Shown piece by piece: positions 1 to 10,510 of a stretch of 64,000 nucleotides of DNA. Both the position numbers and the translations under genes were made by a program. The notes beneath the pieces are model-generated. The model saw only the letters and a list, made by a program, of their open reading frames with translations. It had not been told where the DNA came from and searched no databases. Origin of the DNA: Thereva unica (taxonomy: Eukaryota; Arthropoda; Insecta; Diptera; Therevidae). Numbering within the stretch: position 1 is the stretch's first letter; the number at the start of each line of letters is the position of its first letter. The DNA lies in NCBI GenBank assembly GCA_949987705.1, contig OX465283.1, forward strand, positions 90,693,813 to 90,757,812. Reading direction: 5' to 3'.

Positions 1-71
1 TTGCATATGTCACCAGCTTACTTCCATGAGGCGAATATTTAGATTTTCGTGCCTGTGGCGGTAGTATCCAT
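1..71. repeat. MITE end plus GTGGCGG minisatellite fragment, left flank of LTR element
   Basis: The first bases contain CATATGTCACCAGCT, the terminal motif of the MITE at 15928-16277, so the window opens in or beside another copy of that family. The rest (attttcgtgcctgtggcgg) matches the minisatellite at 52605-52770. The last five bases, TCCAT, are the left target-site duplication of the LTR element that follows; the right copy is at 14537-14541. Confidence 0.6.
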
Positions 72-346
72 TGTGGCAGCATACGACAACGCCACATCAA
101 CAATATACAAAATTAATACAAAGCGGCAACCCGTATCAAAAAATAAGAAGAATTCCGAGTGATAAACCAACGGTGGATAAAATCAGTTCCGCTACAGCCA
201 CCAAAGCGATGAGTCGAGAACCGATCGCACCAATAGTATTTCGGGCATTAATTAGTTAATAAAGTGTTCTCTTTTTATAACGTAATAATATTCGTTTTTT
301 TTATTTAATGTGACTCTGCTGATAAAGACTCACAGTGAGAGCCACA
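72..346 (+). repeat. 5' LTR of the gag-only retrotransposon
   Basis: 275 bp, TG...CA bounded with short inverted termini TGTGGC/GCCACA. AATAAAG at about 260-266 could serve as the polyadenylation signal. Nearly identical to 14261-14536. The reading frame that crosses it is not thought to be a gene because it is simply repeated in both LTRs. Confidence 0.88.
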
Positions 347-364
347 AATGGTGACCCCGAAACA
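347..364 (+). promoter_or_regulatory. Candidate primer-binding site of the gag-only element
   Basis: TGGTGACCCCGAAACAC begins two bases after the 5' LTR, the expected place for a tRNA-complementary primer-binding site, and opens with the TGG expected from a CCA tRNA end. The tRNA species was not determined. Confidence 0.55.
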
Positions 365-897
365 CTAATATGTATATATAAAAAAAATTAATTTAATAGA
401 GGTGAAAAGTGCACGTGGAACAAGAGCGCATGGCCAAATTATTTTTGGGATTGATTCGCTGAACTAAAATAAATAAAATATAATAATCAAGAAGAAAAGA
501 TCTTGAACGTTATAGCAAAGGTGCATTACACAGAAGTTTGTGATATATACGTGCAATTTAAAGCATGAGAATTGGATTCGCATAACGGACCTCAGCAGAA
601 CAATAAATCACATGCCATCAACGGGATAAACCACGATCACCAACAAGGAGCCATTACAGATATACTTTTTAATATATAAATTATAATTAAAAAAAATTTT
701 TTTTCTTAAATTCTTTTGTAGATAACAATATTAGATGTATTTATATATAAGTAAAATTTCGATATAATTTGATGCTAGAAGACAACAGATTAAACTGTTT
801 CAATCATTTCTTACTGGACCCGTTTCGTAACATAAAAAAAACAGTACATCAATCAAACAGCTAAAATAAATTATTTGTCGTGTTCGAAGTGAGTACA
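365..897 (+). other. AT-rich leader of the gag-only element
   Basis: Non-coding, AT-rich sequence between the primer-binding site and the foldback. No open frame of note and no recognisable motif. Confidence 0.5.
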
Positions 898-1439
898 ATC
901 CCACCAAAAAAACATTAAAAATGTGAATTAGAAGTTCGTGGGTGCGGAAATTATTTATTGGGACAGTTTAAAACACACTTATAACAAAAAGAAGTGATAT
1001 GGATTAGTGAAGATGAATCGGTAATAGCATGAAATAATTAAACACGTGCATTTACGAACGAATTCAAAGGAATTATACAACTGCCAATTTTTATTTAAAA
1101 CTCAATAAAGTATTATCAACCGCGAAAAAGTTGGCGGGCGCGTTCGTTGTATACCTAGCATGAATCTTTGTTGAATTCAGTGTGGCTCAGTCTATAGTAT
1201 TTCTAATAAAATTTGTTACATTTCGAAGGACAGCTAAGATTCATGCTCTAAAATTGTTGTAAAATTGCTTTGAATTCGTTCGTAAATGCACGTGTTTAAT
1301 TATTTCATGCTATTAACGATTCATCTTCACTAATCCATATCACTTCTTTTTGTTATAAGTGTGTTTTAAACTGTCCCAATAAATAATTTCCGCACCCACG
1401 AACTTCTAATTCACATTTTTAATGTTTTTTTGGTGGGAT
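898..1439. mobile_element. Foldback with 172-bp inverted arms
   Basis: Positions 898-1069 reappear inverted at 1268-1439, nearly base for base, around a 198-bp core. The arms start ATCCCACCAAAAAAACATT and end at ACGAACGAATTCAAAG. A third, partial copy of the inner arm end lies at about 1737-1781, just before the satellite starts, so foldback and satellite may belong to one composite element. No target duplication was identified. Confidence 0.75.
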
Positions 1440-1775
1440 ATCACTCTTTTTTGTTTTAATACACTTTAAAATAAAAAATAAATAATCTTCTGTACAAAGA
1501 AATATTATGAATTTAATTATTATTTCTAATTTTTTATTTATTTTATAAGTAGGTAATAACAAAATAACAAAATGCAGAAATTCAAATTAATATTATTGCC
1601 TTTGTAAAAAAATAATAATAAGCTCCTTTCGAGTTTCTCGGCCAAGATTTTTTCTGTACTATGGAATCATTGCTCCATAACCAGCTCGATTTTTGTTCCA
1701 ACATGCTGATCTAATGACCTTCTTCGAGTGCTCCTTTGAATTCGATCGTAAATGCACGTGTTTAATTATTACATG
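1440..1775. other. Spacer between foldback and satellite
   Basis: AT-rich, non-coding. It contains the partial third copy of the foldback arm (about 1737-1781) immediately before the first satellite monomer. Confidence 0.5.
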
Positions 1776-3372
1776 CTAGTGTGTTCTAGTTATGATACCC
1801 TTTCATTTGATGCCCATGTCGATGGGCTATGTAAAGAAAATGGGTATCCGACTTCTTGAAATAACCGCCGTGGATCTAAATATATTTTGAGTATACTAAA
1901 TCGCTTATTATGTTCTACTTATCATTCCCTTTCATTTGATACCCATGTCGAGGGGGTTGTGCAGAAAATGGTAATCCGCCCTCTTGAGATGACCGCCATG
2001 GATCTAACCAGATATTGAGTATATTATATCGCTTATGGTATTCTACTTATGATACCCTTTCAATTGATACCTATGTCGAGGTGGTGGTGAAGAAATGGTA
2101 GACCGCCCTCTTGAGACGGCCGCCATGGATATAAAGACATAGGTTATTGTATTCTACTTATCATACCCTTTCATTTGATACCCATGTCGAGGGGGTTGTG
2201 AAGAAAATGGTAATGCGTCCTCTTGAGGTGGCCTCGGTGGATCTAACTATTTATTGAGTATAATGGCTTATTGTATTCTACTTATCATACCGTTTTATTT
2301 GATACCCATGTCGAGGGGATGTGAAGAAAATGGTAATCCGCCCTCTTGAGATGACTGCCATGGATCTAACCAGATATTGAGTATATTATATCGCTTATGG
2401 TGTTCTACTTATGATTCCCTTTCAATTGATACCTATGTCGAGGTGATGGTGAAAAAATGGTAGTCCGCCCTCTTGAGACGGCCGCCATGGATTTAAAGAC
2501 ATAGCTTATTGTATTCTACTTATCATACCCTTTCATTTGATACCCATGTCGAGGGGGTTGTGGAGAAAATGGTAATCCGCCCTCTTGAGATGACCGCCGT
2601 GGATCTAACCAGATATTGAGTATACTATATTGCTTATTGTCTTCTACTTAAGATACCCTTTCAATTGATACCTATGTCGAGGTGGTGGTGAAGAAATGGT
2701 AGTCCGCCCTCTTGAGACGGCCGCCATGGATATAAAGACATAGCTTATTGTATTCTACTTATCATACCCTTTCATTTGATACCCATGTCGAGGCGGTTGT
2801 GAAGGAGATGTTAATCCGCCCTCATGAGATGACCGCCATGGATCTAACCAGATATTGAGTATATTATATCGCTTATGGTATTCTACTTATGATACCCTTT
2901 CAATTGATACCTATGTCGAGGTGGTGGTGAAGAAATGGTAGTCCGCCCTCTTGAGACGGCCGCCATGGATATAAAGACATAGCTTATTGAATTCTACTTA
3001 TCATACCCCTTCATTTGATACCCATGTCGAGGGTGTTGTGAAGAAAATGGTAGGTAATCCGCCCTCTTGAGATGACCGCCGTGGATCTAACCAGATATTG
3101 AGTATACTATATTGCTTATTGTCTTCTACTTAAGATACCCTTTCAATTGATACCTATGTCGAGGTGGTAGTGAAGAAATGGTAGTCCGCCTTCTTGAGAC
3201 GGCCGCCATGGATATAAAGACATAGCTTATTGTATTCTAATTATCATACCCTTTCATTTGATACCCATGTCGAGGGGGTTGTGAAAAAAAATGGTAATCC
3301 GCCCTCATGAAATGATCGCCATGGATCTAACCAGATATTGAGTATATTATATCGCTCATGGTATTCTACTTA
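1776..3372 (+). repeat. Dimeric satellite array, segment 1
   Basis: Two monomer types alternate. Type A is about 125-128 bp (…GTCGAGGGGGTTGTG…ATCTAACCAGATATTGAG) and type B about 110 bp (…GTCGAGGTGGTGGTG…GGATATAAAGACATAG), giving a higher-order period near 238 bp. GTCGAG anchors recur near 1947, 2075, 2185, 2310, 2438, 2549, 2675, 2787, 2915, 3025, 3159 and 3269. The array continues at 4567-4769 and 9900-10510 beyond two younger insertions, for about 2.4 kb in total. Most units carry CCGCCATGGAT. Confidence 0.9.
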
Positions 3373-3442
3373 TCTGAAGCAAGAGTTAACCCTTCTAGGA
3401 CAGAAGGCGCACTTTTCAGCTAAGCATGAAAATCTATATATG

Positions 3443-3580
<138 letters not shown>

Positions 3581-3767
3581 TTCCCTTCTAACACAGAAGG
3601 CACACTTCCCAGCAGGGCTGAGAAATATTTACCACTGCCGTGGCTCAGCTGAGACATGCAAACATAAGATATTAGTAAATATTAGTAGAGATTGAACATG
3701 CATAGATTAAAATAAAAAGTAAGGACATCCAACATGTAACCCACCAGACAACATAAAATGTACGCAA

Positions 3768-4560
3768 TCACGTCAGATTGAAAAGACTCCTTTTAAGGGC
3801 ATCTTTACCAATACTCACGTCAAACACATGAATATTGTTGTTCACGTTAATGAACATGCGATTGACAGGTTCGAATCTGCCGTAATTCGTATTAGAAGAG
3901 TTGGTTTGTAAGAGAGGTGGTCCTCTTAGATTGTAACGACTCACTCTAAACGATGCACGGTGATCTAGAAAACCTGAGTCAACCTTTCCATTAAGGAGCT
4001 GATGAACAAAAACAACATCGGCCACCTCACAGCGCTTGTGTAGAGAGCTTAAGTTAAGTAACTTAAGCCGAGATTCATAAGATGGAAGAACTAATGGGTT
4101 TTCCCAAGGAAGATGATTCAGTGCGAATCGAACGAACCTTCGTTGGACCGATTCAATAGTTCTAACATGCACAGAGTAGTGAGGAGACCAAACCTGGGAC
4201 GCATATTCGAGTAATGGTCTGACAAGAGAAATATAAAGGTGTTTAGTAATCAAGGGGTTGTTAAATTCTTTGGACCACCTTTTTATAAAACCCAGGACTA
4301 AACTTCCTCTAGAAGAGATATAGTTGATGTGAGTGGAAAAATCCAGCTTACTATCAAATCTAATCCCGAGATCTTTAACAAAGTTTACACGAGGGACACC
4401 TTCATTAAGAAAGGTGTAGTTAAAAATTATAGGATCACGTTTCCTACTAAAAGTCATGACTTCACATTTACTAATATTAAGAACCAGGTTGTTATAAGTA
4501 CACCAAGAGTAAAAGGTGTCAAGATCAGCTTGCAAAAGTTTGCAATCCTCAATACTCTTA
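3768..4560 (-). pseudogene. Reverse transcriptase C-terminal fragment (jockey/CR1-like)
   Basis: An open frame of about 265 residues matches the thumb and C-terminal part of insect non-LTR reverse transcriptases. Visible features are LQADLDTFYSWC, NISKCEVMTFSR, FVKDLGIRFDSKLDF, a LGFIKRW helix, YISLVRPLLEYASQVWSP and VQRRFVRFAL. The catalytic FADD box is upstream of the 5' truncation and is missing, so this copy cannot work. The first residues of the frame come from satellite sequence, so the real element starts near 4560. The clade (jockey versus CR1/I-like) was judged by pattern only. A related fragment lies at 32230-32665. Confidence 0.8.
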
Positions 4561-4566
4561 ATGTAT

Positions 4567-4769
4567 GATACCCTTTTAATTGACACCTATGTCGAGGTGG
4601 TGGTGAAGAAGTGGTTGTCCGCCGTCTTGAGACGGCCGCCATGGATATAAAGACATAGCTTATTGTATTCTACTTATCATACCCTTTCATTTGATACCCA
4701 GGTCGTGGGGGTTGAGAAGAAAATGGCAATACGTCCTCTTGAGGTGGCCTCGGTGGATTTAACTATTTA
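4567..4769 (+). repeat. Dimeric satellite array, segment 2
   Basis: Satellite monomers resume after the non-LTR insertion and are then cut at AACTATTTA by the Gypsy element. The four bases TTTA (4766-4769) are duplicated on the far side at 9900-9903. Confidence 0.88.
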
Positions 4770-5014
4770 TGTAGGAAGTGAAATACCTGAGGATAATATT
4801 TAAGTGCTTTAATATAATTTAATTAATTATAATGAATAATGATTTAGCTATGTATGTAATTTATCCATTCGCTATAACGGCTGACTTGAGAATGAAAATA
4901 TTGCTAATGTTCTATTCTGCTTCCGTTTCGTTTAGTCCTGTTTCCTTTCGTTCAGTTCTGTTTCATTTCGTTCCATTAGGGAAGGGTCGGAACTCTGCCT
5001 AACCGGAACCCACA
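4770..5014 (-). repeat. 3' LTR of the Gypsy element
   Basis: 245 bp, on the minus strand TGTGGGTTCC…CTTCCTACA. The last 28 codons of pol run into it (stop at 4932-4934). By eye identical to 9655-9899. Confidence 0.92.
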
Positions 5015-8000
5015 TTCGGCCGTCCTGACTCCAGCATTCGTCCTCGGATGCTTCACCCGAACTACTATCCTCCCTCTCCGAACCAATATCTCCTAATTGT
5101 GGATATGGTTTCATCAGGTCTGCTGCGGTTGAAGTTTGTTTTGGCCCCTTTCCTTCTCCTACTTTCTCAACATTGTATCTGTTCGCTCTTTTTACCTTTG
5201 TTACAGCGTAAGGACCTAAAAACTTCGGGTATAATTTAAGTCCTGAGCCAAACTGCGTACGTTTTATCGCTACTAACTCTCCAACCTTATACTTTCTTGC
5301 ATCCTTTCTGCCTTTATTAAACTGCCTTTGGTTCTCCATTTGTATTTTGTGAATGTTTTCTTTTGCTTTGCTTCTTAGTTGCTCTCGATTTTCTACCAGT
5401 TCTTCTACTAATTCTTCTTCGATTATTTTTTGCAGGCTTTCATTTCCGTTTATCTTCATTTTTATACCTGTCAGCAATTCAAATGGCGAATATTTTGTGC
5501 TTCTGCTTCTACTGCTATTCAACGTCTGTTGCGTTATTGCTACATACTTAAACCACTTTTGCGGATCCTCGACTGTCATTTTAGATAGAACTGATATGAG
5601 ATTTCTGTTAATTCTTTCTACTTGTCCATTTCCTCTTGGGACCCCTGTTGTTATTGTGATGTGCTGTATGTTTCTTTCTGTGCAATACTCTTTAAACACT
5701 GCTGCTGTAAATGCTCCTCCTTTATCGGATATTATTCTGACGGGGTGGCCGAATATCGTACTTTGTGATTCAAGCTTCTGTATCACCTCGGCTGTATTTG
5801 TTGTTTTTGTGGGATACAGCCACACAAATTTCGTAAAAGCGTCGACTACCACCAGAATATGCTTATATTGTTATTGCGTCGACGGTAACGGTCCTATATG
5901 GTCTATGTGGTATGTATGCAACGGCCTTTCCAGTTTGTCAATCGGATTGAGATATCCTTCTGCTTTTTCTTCCTTCCTTTGCGCCACTATGCATGCTACG
6001 CAATTCTGCAGCACCCTTTTTATGGCCTTTTGGCTGTTTCTTACGTAATATTCCTGGTCAAATATTTGTCTTACTCTTTCCGCGTTCAAAGGTCCTCTTT
6101 CATGTATCTCTCTAATAATTTCATTTTGCATTTTCTTTGGCAATACCAGTAAGTGATCTCCGTTTTTATATCTGTACAACAGATTGTTTCTGACTATAAA
6201 GTCATCATATGGTCCCTTACCAGTTGCTTTTTTTAACGCACTGCATAATTCATCTTCATCCTGCGATTTTCTTATCTGATGAAGGATTTCTGATTTTATC
6301 AGCAATGTTGTAGGATACCGGCTTAATGCGTCCGCGTGCTTCATCTGCGTTGCTCGGCGATGATTGATGTAGCATTCATACTCATTAATTATTAGCGCCC
6401 AACGCGCTATTCTAGGGCACAAGTCCTTCTTTTTCATGGTTAGCTCTACCGCTTGACAGTCCGTGAAAACTGAAAATTTCAAACCTAATAAATAATGACG
6501 CCATTTTTTTAGTGCTCTTACTATAGCCAGCACTTCTAGCTCATAACTAGAAAATTTTTCTTCATCTCTACTTGTTTTAAAGCTATAATACTGCACCGGA
6601 TGTAATTGGCTATCCTCTGAATCTTTCTGCAGTAAAATTGCTCCACCACCTATAGCGCATGCATCGGTGTGTACTTCTGTCGTTGCAGCTGGGTTGTAGA
6701 TCTTTAATACTGGTTCCTGTGTCAGCTTTTCTTTTAAAATTTCGAAGGCTCTCTGTTGATCATGGCCAAAGTAGAATTTTTCTTTATTCCTTGTGAGGTC
6801 GCTTAGAGGTTTTGCCAATTTGGCGAAGTCTTTGATAAACCTTCTGAAGTAGCCTGTGAGACCTAAAAAAGCTTGAATATCCTTCACGTTTCTTGGCGTT
6901 GGAAAATGTTGTACTGCTTTTGTTTTATCTTTTGATGGCTTTAATGACCCGTTCTTGATGATGTACCCTAAAAAGTTTATTTCTGTCTTTATGAATCGGC
7001 ATTTTTTCCACTGGAACTGTAAACCATTCATGCTTGCCACTCTCAATACTTCTTTAATTTTTTCTAAATTTCCCTCTTCTGTTGTTGAGGGAATGATTAT
7101 ATCATCCATGTAGACAACTATTATGTTTTGGTGTATTAAATCTTTTAAAACTGTATTCACATACCTTTGAAATATTGAAGGCGAGTTGCAGAATCCAAAA
7201 GGAACTCTTTTAAACTCATATTGCCCAAACGGGGTAATGAACGCTAAGAATTTTCGACTTTCTGGTTCGATGCTTACATGGAAGAACCCGTTTTTCAAAT
7301 CCATTGTTGAAAATACTTTGCTATTGTACAGCTGGTCTACAACATCGTCTATAAGAGGCAATGGGTATCTATCCTTGACTGCTTTTTTATTTAATTCACG
7401 GTAGTCTACGCATATTCGCGCTGATCCATCCTTTTTCTTAACTACGACAATCGGACTTGCATATTCAGAGTTGCTTTCTTCGATGATCTCATCTCTTAAC
7501 CATTTCTGGATCTGCTTTTGTACAACCTCTTTTTCACCTGGTGACAGTCTTCTTGGTGGTCGGTGTACTGGCGTTTTGTCGTGTAACTGCACCTTCAATT
7601 CAATGCATGAATTTTTCGGCTTTTCTGCTTTATATGCCCTTAATAATTTTATAAGGCTTACTGCATTTTGTTTGTCTTCTATACCTTCCACTGCTTGTAG
7701 CATGTCGTCGTTGGGTAAAGTACTGATGGTATTTATTTTTTCCAACAGCATATCATCAGATTCTGCTTCTTCTTTTTTCTTTAGCTTGACTTCTCCATTA
7801 GTGATGATTAAACTTGCTTCCGTAATAATGTTCTTCCCAATTATCATGTCCGTAGGTAGCCAACTATTTGGGGCTACATGACATTCAGTGAAGTACTCTT
7901 CATCGCCTATAAAAATTGAAGTAAAAAAGCATTTTGCGGTTGTGATTTCCCTGTTTTCTCCAAATCCTTGTACTCGGCTGCCTTCTTTATGCTGTTTCAG

Positions 8001-9230
8001 GTCAGCGTTAATAGCGTTGTAAATCTCCTCACTTATTATTGTAATGTCACTGCCTGTATCTACTAGCGCGATTATGTCCACGTTATCTATACGCGCTTTT
8101 ACGTGCATCCCTGGCAAGCTACTTTTCCCTGCTGTATCAGTTATTTGATTGCACCTTCTCTCGTTTGCTATGTTCTCTTTTTCATATCTTCTGCAATCTT
8201 TGCTTTTATGTCCAAATGTGTTGCACTTAAAGCATTTATAACCTTTGTCACGGTCCGGACATTGGATGACAGCATGTTCCGTCGATCCACATGCGAAACA
8301 GTGAGCTGGTTTTCGTGTTTGCTCGCGGTCGAATGAGCTAGCTTCTTTTTTAGGAACAGAGAATGTGCTTGACGGTTTGTTTCTAATACATTGCTTGATG
8401 TGTTCATACACCTGTATTTTTTCCTTCAATTGCTTGATTGTGGTTGCTTCGTATAAAATTGCTTTATTTGCCGGATGGTCGGGTATGCCATTTACGATGT
8501 ACTCTATTTGAGATTTTTCATCTATTTTACCTCGGTTTCCTATTGCTATCATTCTGTAAATATATTCCTTGTAAGATTCGGTTACCCTTTTTCTTGTTGA
8601 CCTTAAAACATTATGCAGTTTACTGCTATGAATTTCTGCGGGGAATTCCTCCTGTAATTTTATTTTTAATGTGTCCCAGCTTTTTATGTCTAAACTAGCT
8701 TCGACAAACAGCCTGGCTGGTCCTCCCAAAAGTTTTCTTGCATACATATATCGCTGCACGTCATTCCAATTGCAAAGCGTTGCAATATCCTCAATGTCTT
8801 TGGTCCACTTTTCGACGTTCGTCTTTGCACTGCCATCAAATTTTTCTAAAGCATCTTCCACGTCCTTAAAGGAAAACGATGCCATACTTACTTTTTCTGT
8901 ACCGTTGATATTATTAGTTGCACTTGTTGCGGCTTCGGTGTTGTTTGTAATACCTGCTTCTGTTTCTGTATTATCTGCTTGATCTGCTTCTTCGTCTGTA
9001 CTGTCTGCTTGATCTACTTCGTTTTCTGTCCCCTCTATGCTGGAGCTGCTTTCGTATATTGACCCTTCCGTACCAGCTGTTTGCTTGGATTCTTCTTCCA
9101 ATACGGCTTGTATATATTTTATTAACTCTCCCTTTTTAGCATAACGTATAGGTTTGCCTCGGCTTCGTAATATTTCTCGCAACTCTTTTACCGTCAATCT
9201 TTGTAATGATTTTACTTCCGCGCTACTCAT
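4932..9230 (-). CDS. Gypsy Gag-Pol polyprotein with one in-frame TAA
   Basis: One frame of about 1430 codons starts at ATG 9228-9230. Its order is a SAP-like helix-hairpin-helix (residues about 8-45); an acidic Thr/Asn linker; Gag (about 115-290); two CCHC knuckles (about 311-346, CFACG and CFKCN); aspartic protease with LVDTGSD (about 390); RT with YMDD (about 707-710) and FKRVPFGFCNSP; RNase H with HTDACAIGG (about 854) and FTDCQA; integrase H2C2 with C-V-A-C; and the catalytic core with VVVDAFTK, IISDKGGAFT and GNGQVERINR. The C-terminus is charged. A TAA (5871-5873) stops translation at residue 1120, just before the integrase core; the same frame is open afterwards. The second histidine of the integrase zinc finger appears to be replaced (HERGPLN). 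No env was seen. The polyprotein would make virus-like particles and integrate cDNA. Confidence 0.92.
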
Positions 9231-9654
9231 AAACGTACACGTACTCGGACTTTATAACAATCAATAAATTTTATTAAAAATATTTATTTTACAATTTTTT
9301 TTTTAAGTTTTTTCACCTCAATTAAATCCTTTTATATTTTTGCACTATATCTCAAGTTAAAATTAAACTGAAAACGACTTTGCTTGAAAACTTATTACAA
9401 ATTAAATCGCTTACTCCATTTTCGATTTATAATTTTTTTAACGTCAAATAAATTTAATGTTTAATTCTTCTATTTAATTTTGAATTATGTTACCGTTTTA
9501 CTTCTTTCTTCTTTTTTAAATTTCCTTTTTTTTCGTAGGGAACTTCGTCAGCCTCCGTTTTCTCTCTTCGCTAAATTATTTTCTGTTACGTAACGGCTTA
9601 TAAAATTTTAAAATTCTTCCAAAGCTTCTTATTTCGTTTGGTTGAGCCCCCAAT
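9231..9654 (-). promoter_or_regulatory. Gypsy leader with tRNA-Pro-like primer-binding site
   Basis: Two bases inside the 5' LTR boundary, the minus strand reads TGGGGGCTCAACC (9640-9652). It resembles the TGGGGGCTCGTCC site used with tRNA-Pro by many LTR elements and retroviruses. The remaining roughly 400 bp up to the Gag start is AT-rich leader with no other recognisable feature. Confidence 0.7.
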
Positions 9655-9899
9655 TGTAGGAAGTGAAATACCTGAGGATAATATTTAAGTGCTTTAATAT
9701 AATTTAATTAATTATAATGAATAATGATTTAGCTATGTATGTAATTTATCCATTCGCTATAACGGCTGACTTGAGAATGAAAATATTGCTAATGTTCTAT
9801 TCTGCTTCCGTTTCGTTTAGTCCTGTTTCCTTTCGTTCAGTTCTGTTTCATTTCGTTCCATTAGGGAAGGGTCGGAACTCTGCCTAACCGGAACCCACA
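9655..9899 (-). repeat. 5' LTR of the Gypsy element
   Basis: 245 bp, identical by eye to 4770-5014. It is followed by TTTA (9900-9903) and the resumption of satellite sequence, so this is the outer edge of the insertion. Confidence 0.92.
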
Positions 9900-10510
9900 T
9901 TTATTGAGTATACTATATTGCTTATTGTATTCTACTTATCATACCCTTTCATTTGATACCCATGTCGAGGGGGTTGTGAAGAAAATGATGATCCGCCCTC
10001 TTGAGATGACAGCCATGGATCTAACCAGATATTGAGTATATGATATCGCTTATGGTATTCTACTTATGAAACCCTTTCAATTGATACCTATGTCGAGGTG
10101 GTGGTGAAGAAATGGTAGTCCGCCCTCTTGAGACGGCCGCCATGGATATAAAGACATGGCTTATTGTATTCTACTTATCATACCCTTTCATTTGATACCC
10201 ATGTAGTGAGGGTTGCGAAGAAAATGGTAATACGTCCTCTTGAGGTGGCCTCGGTGGATCTAACTATTTATTGAGTATACTATATTGCTTATTGTATTCT
10301 ACTTATCATACCCTTTCATTTTATACCCATGTCGAGGGGGTTGTGAAGAAAATGGTAATCCGCCATCTTGAGATGACAGCCATGGATCTAACCATATATT
10401 GAGTATATTATATCGCTTATTGTGTTGTACTTATGAAAACCTTTCAATTGATACCTACATATGTCGAGGTGCTGGTGAAGAAAATGGTAATCCGCCCTCT
10501 TGAGACGCGT
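9900..10510 (+). repeat. Dimeric satellite array, segment 3
   Basis: Five or so monomers continue the array of 1776-3372 after the Gypsy insertion. The array decays at about 10510 (…CTCTTGAGACGCGTACC), then unrelated AT-rich DNA begins. Confidence 0.9.

Larger units (their letters stand above)
4770..9899 (-). mobile_element. Complete Ty3/Gypsy-type LTR retrotransposon
   Basis: 5130 bp on the minus strand with 245-bp LTRs (4770-5014 and 9655-9899) that look identical, a TTTA target duplication, a primer-binding site resembling tRNA-Pro, and one long gag-pol frame (9230-4932) without env. The order is Gag, protease, RT, RNase H, integrase, as in Ty3/Gypsy. It sits inside the satellite within the gag-only LTR element. 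Identical LTRs imply a very recent insertion. The frame carries one in-frame TAA at 5871-5873. Confidence 0.93.

Noticed and set aside
71..259. 62-residue frame in the 5' LTR, repeated at 14260-14448
   Set aside because: It starts at TTG and exists twice only because it lies in the LTRs; no domain or codon signal.
5353..8982. Plus-strand frames over the Gypsy element
   Set aside because: They are antisense shadows of gag-pol, with Cys/Phe/Ser-rich composition and no homology.
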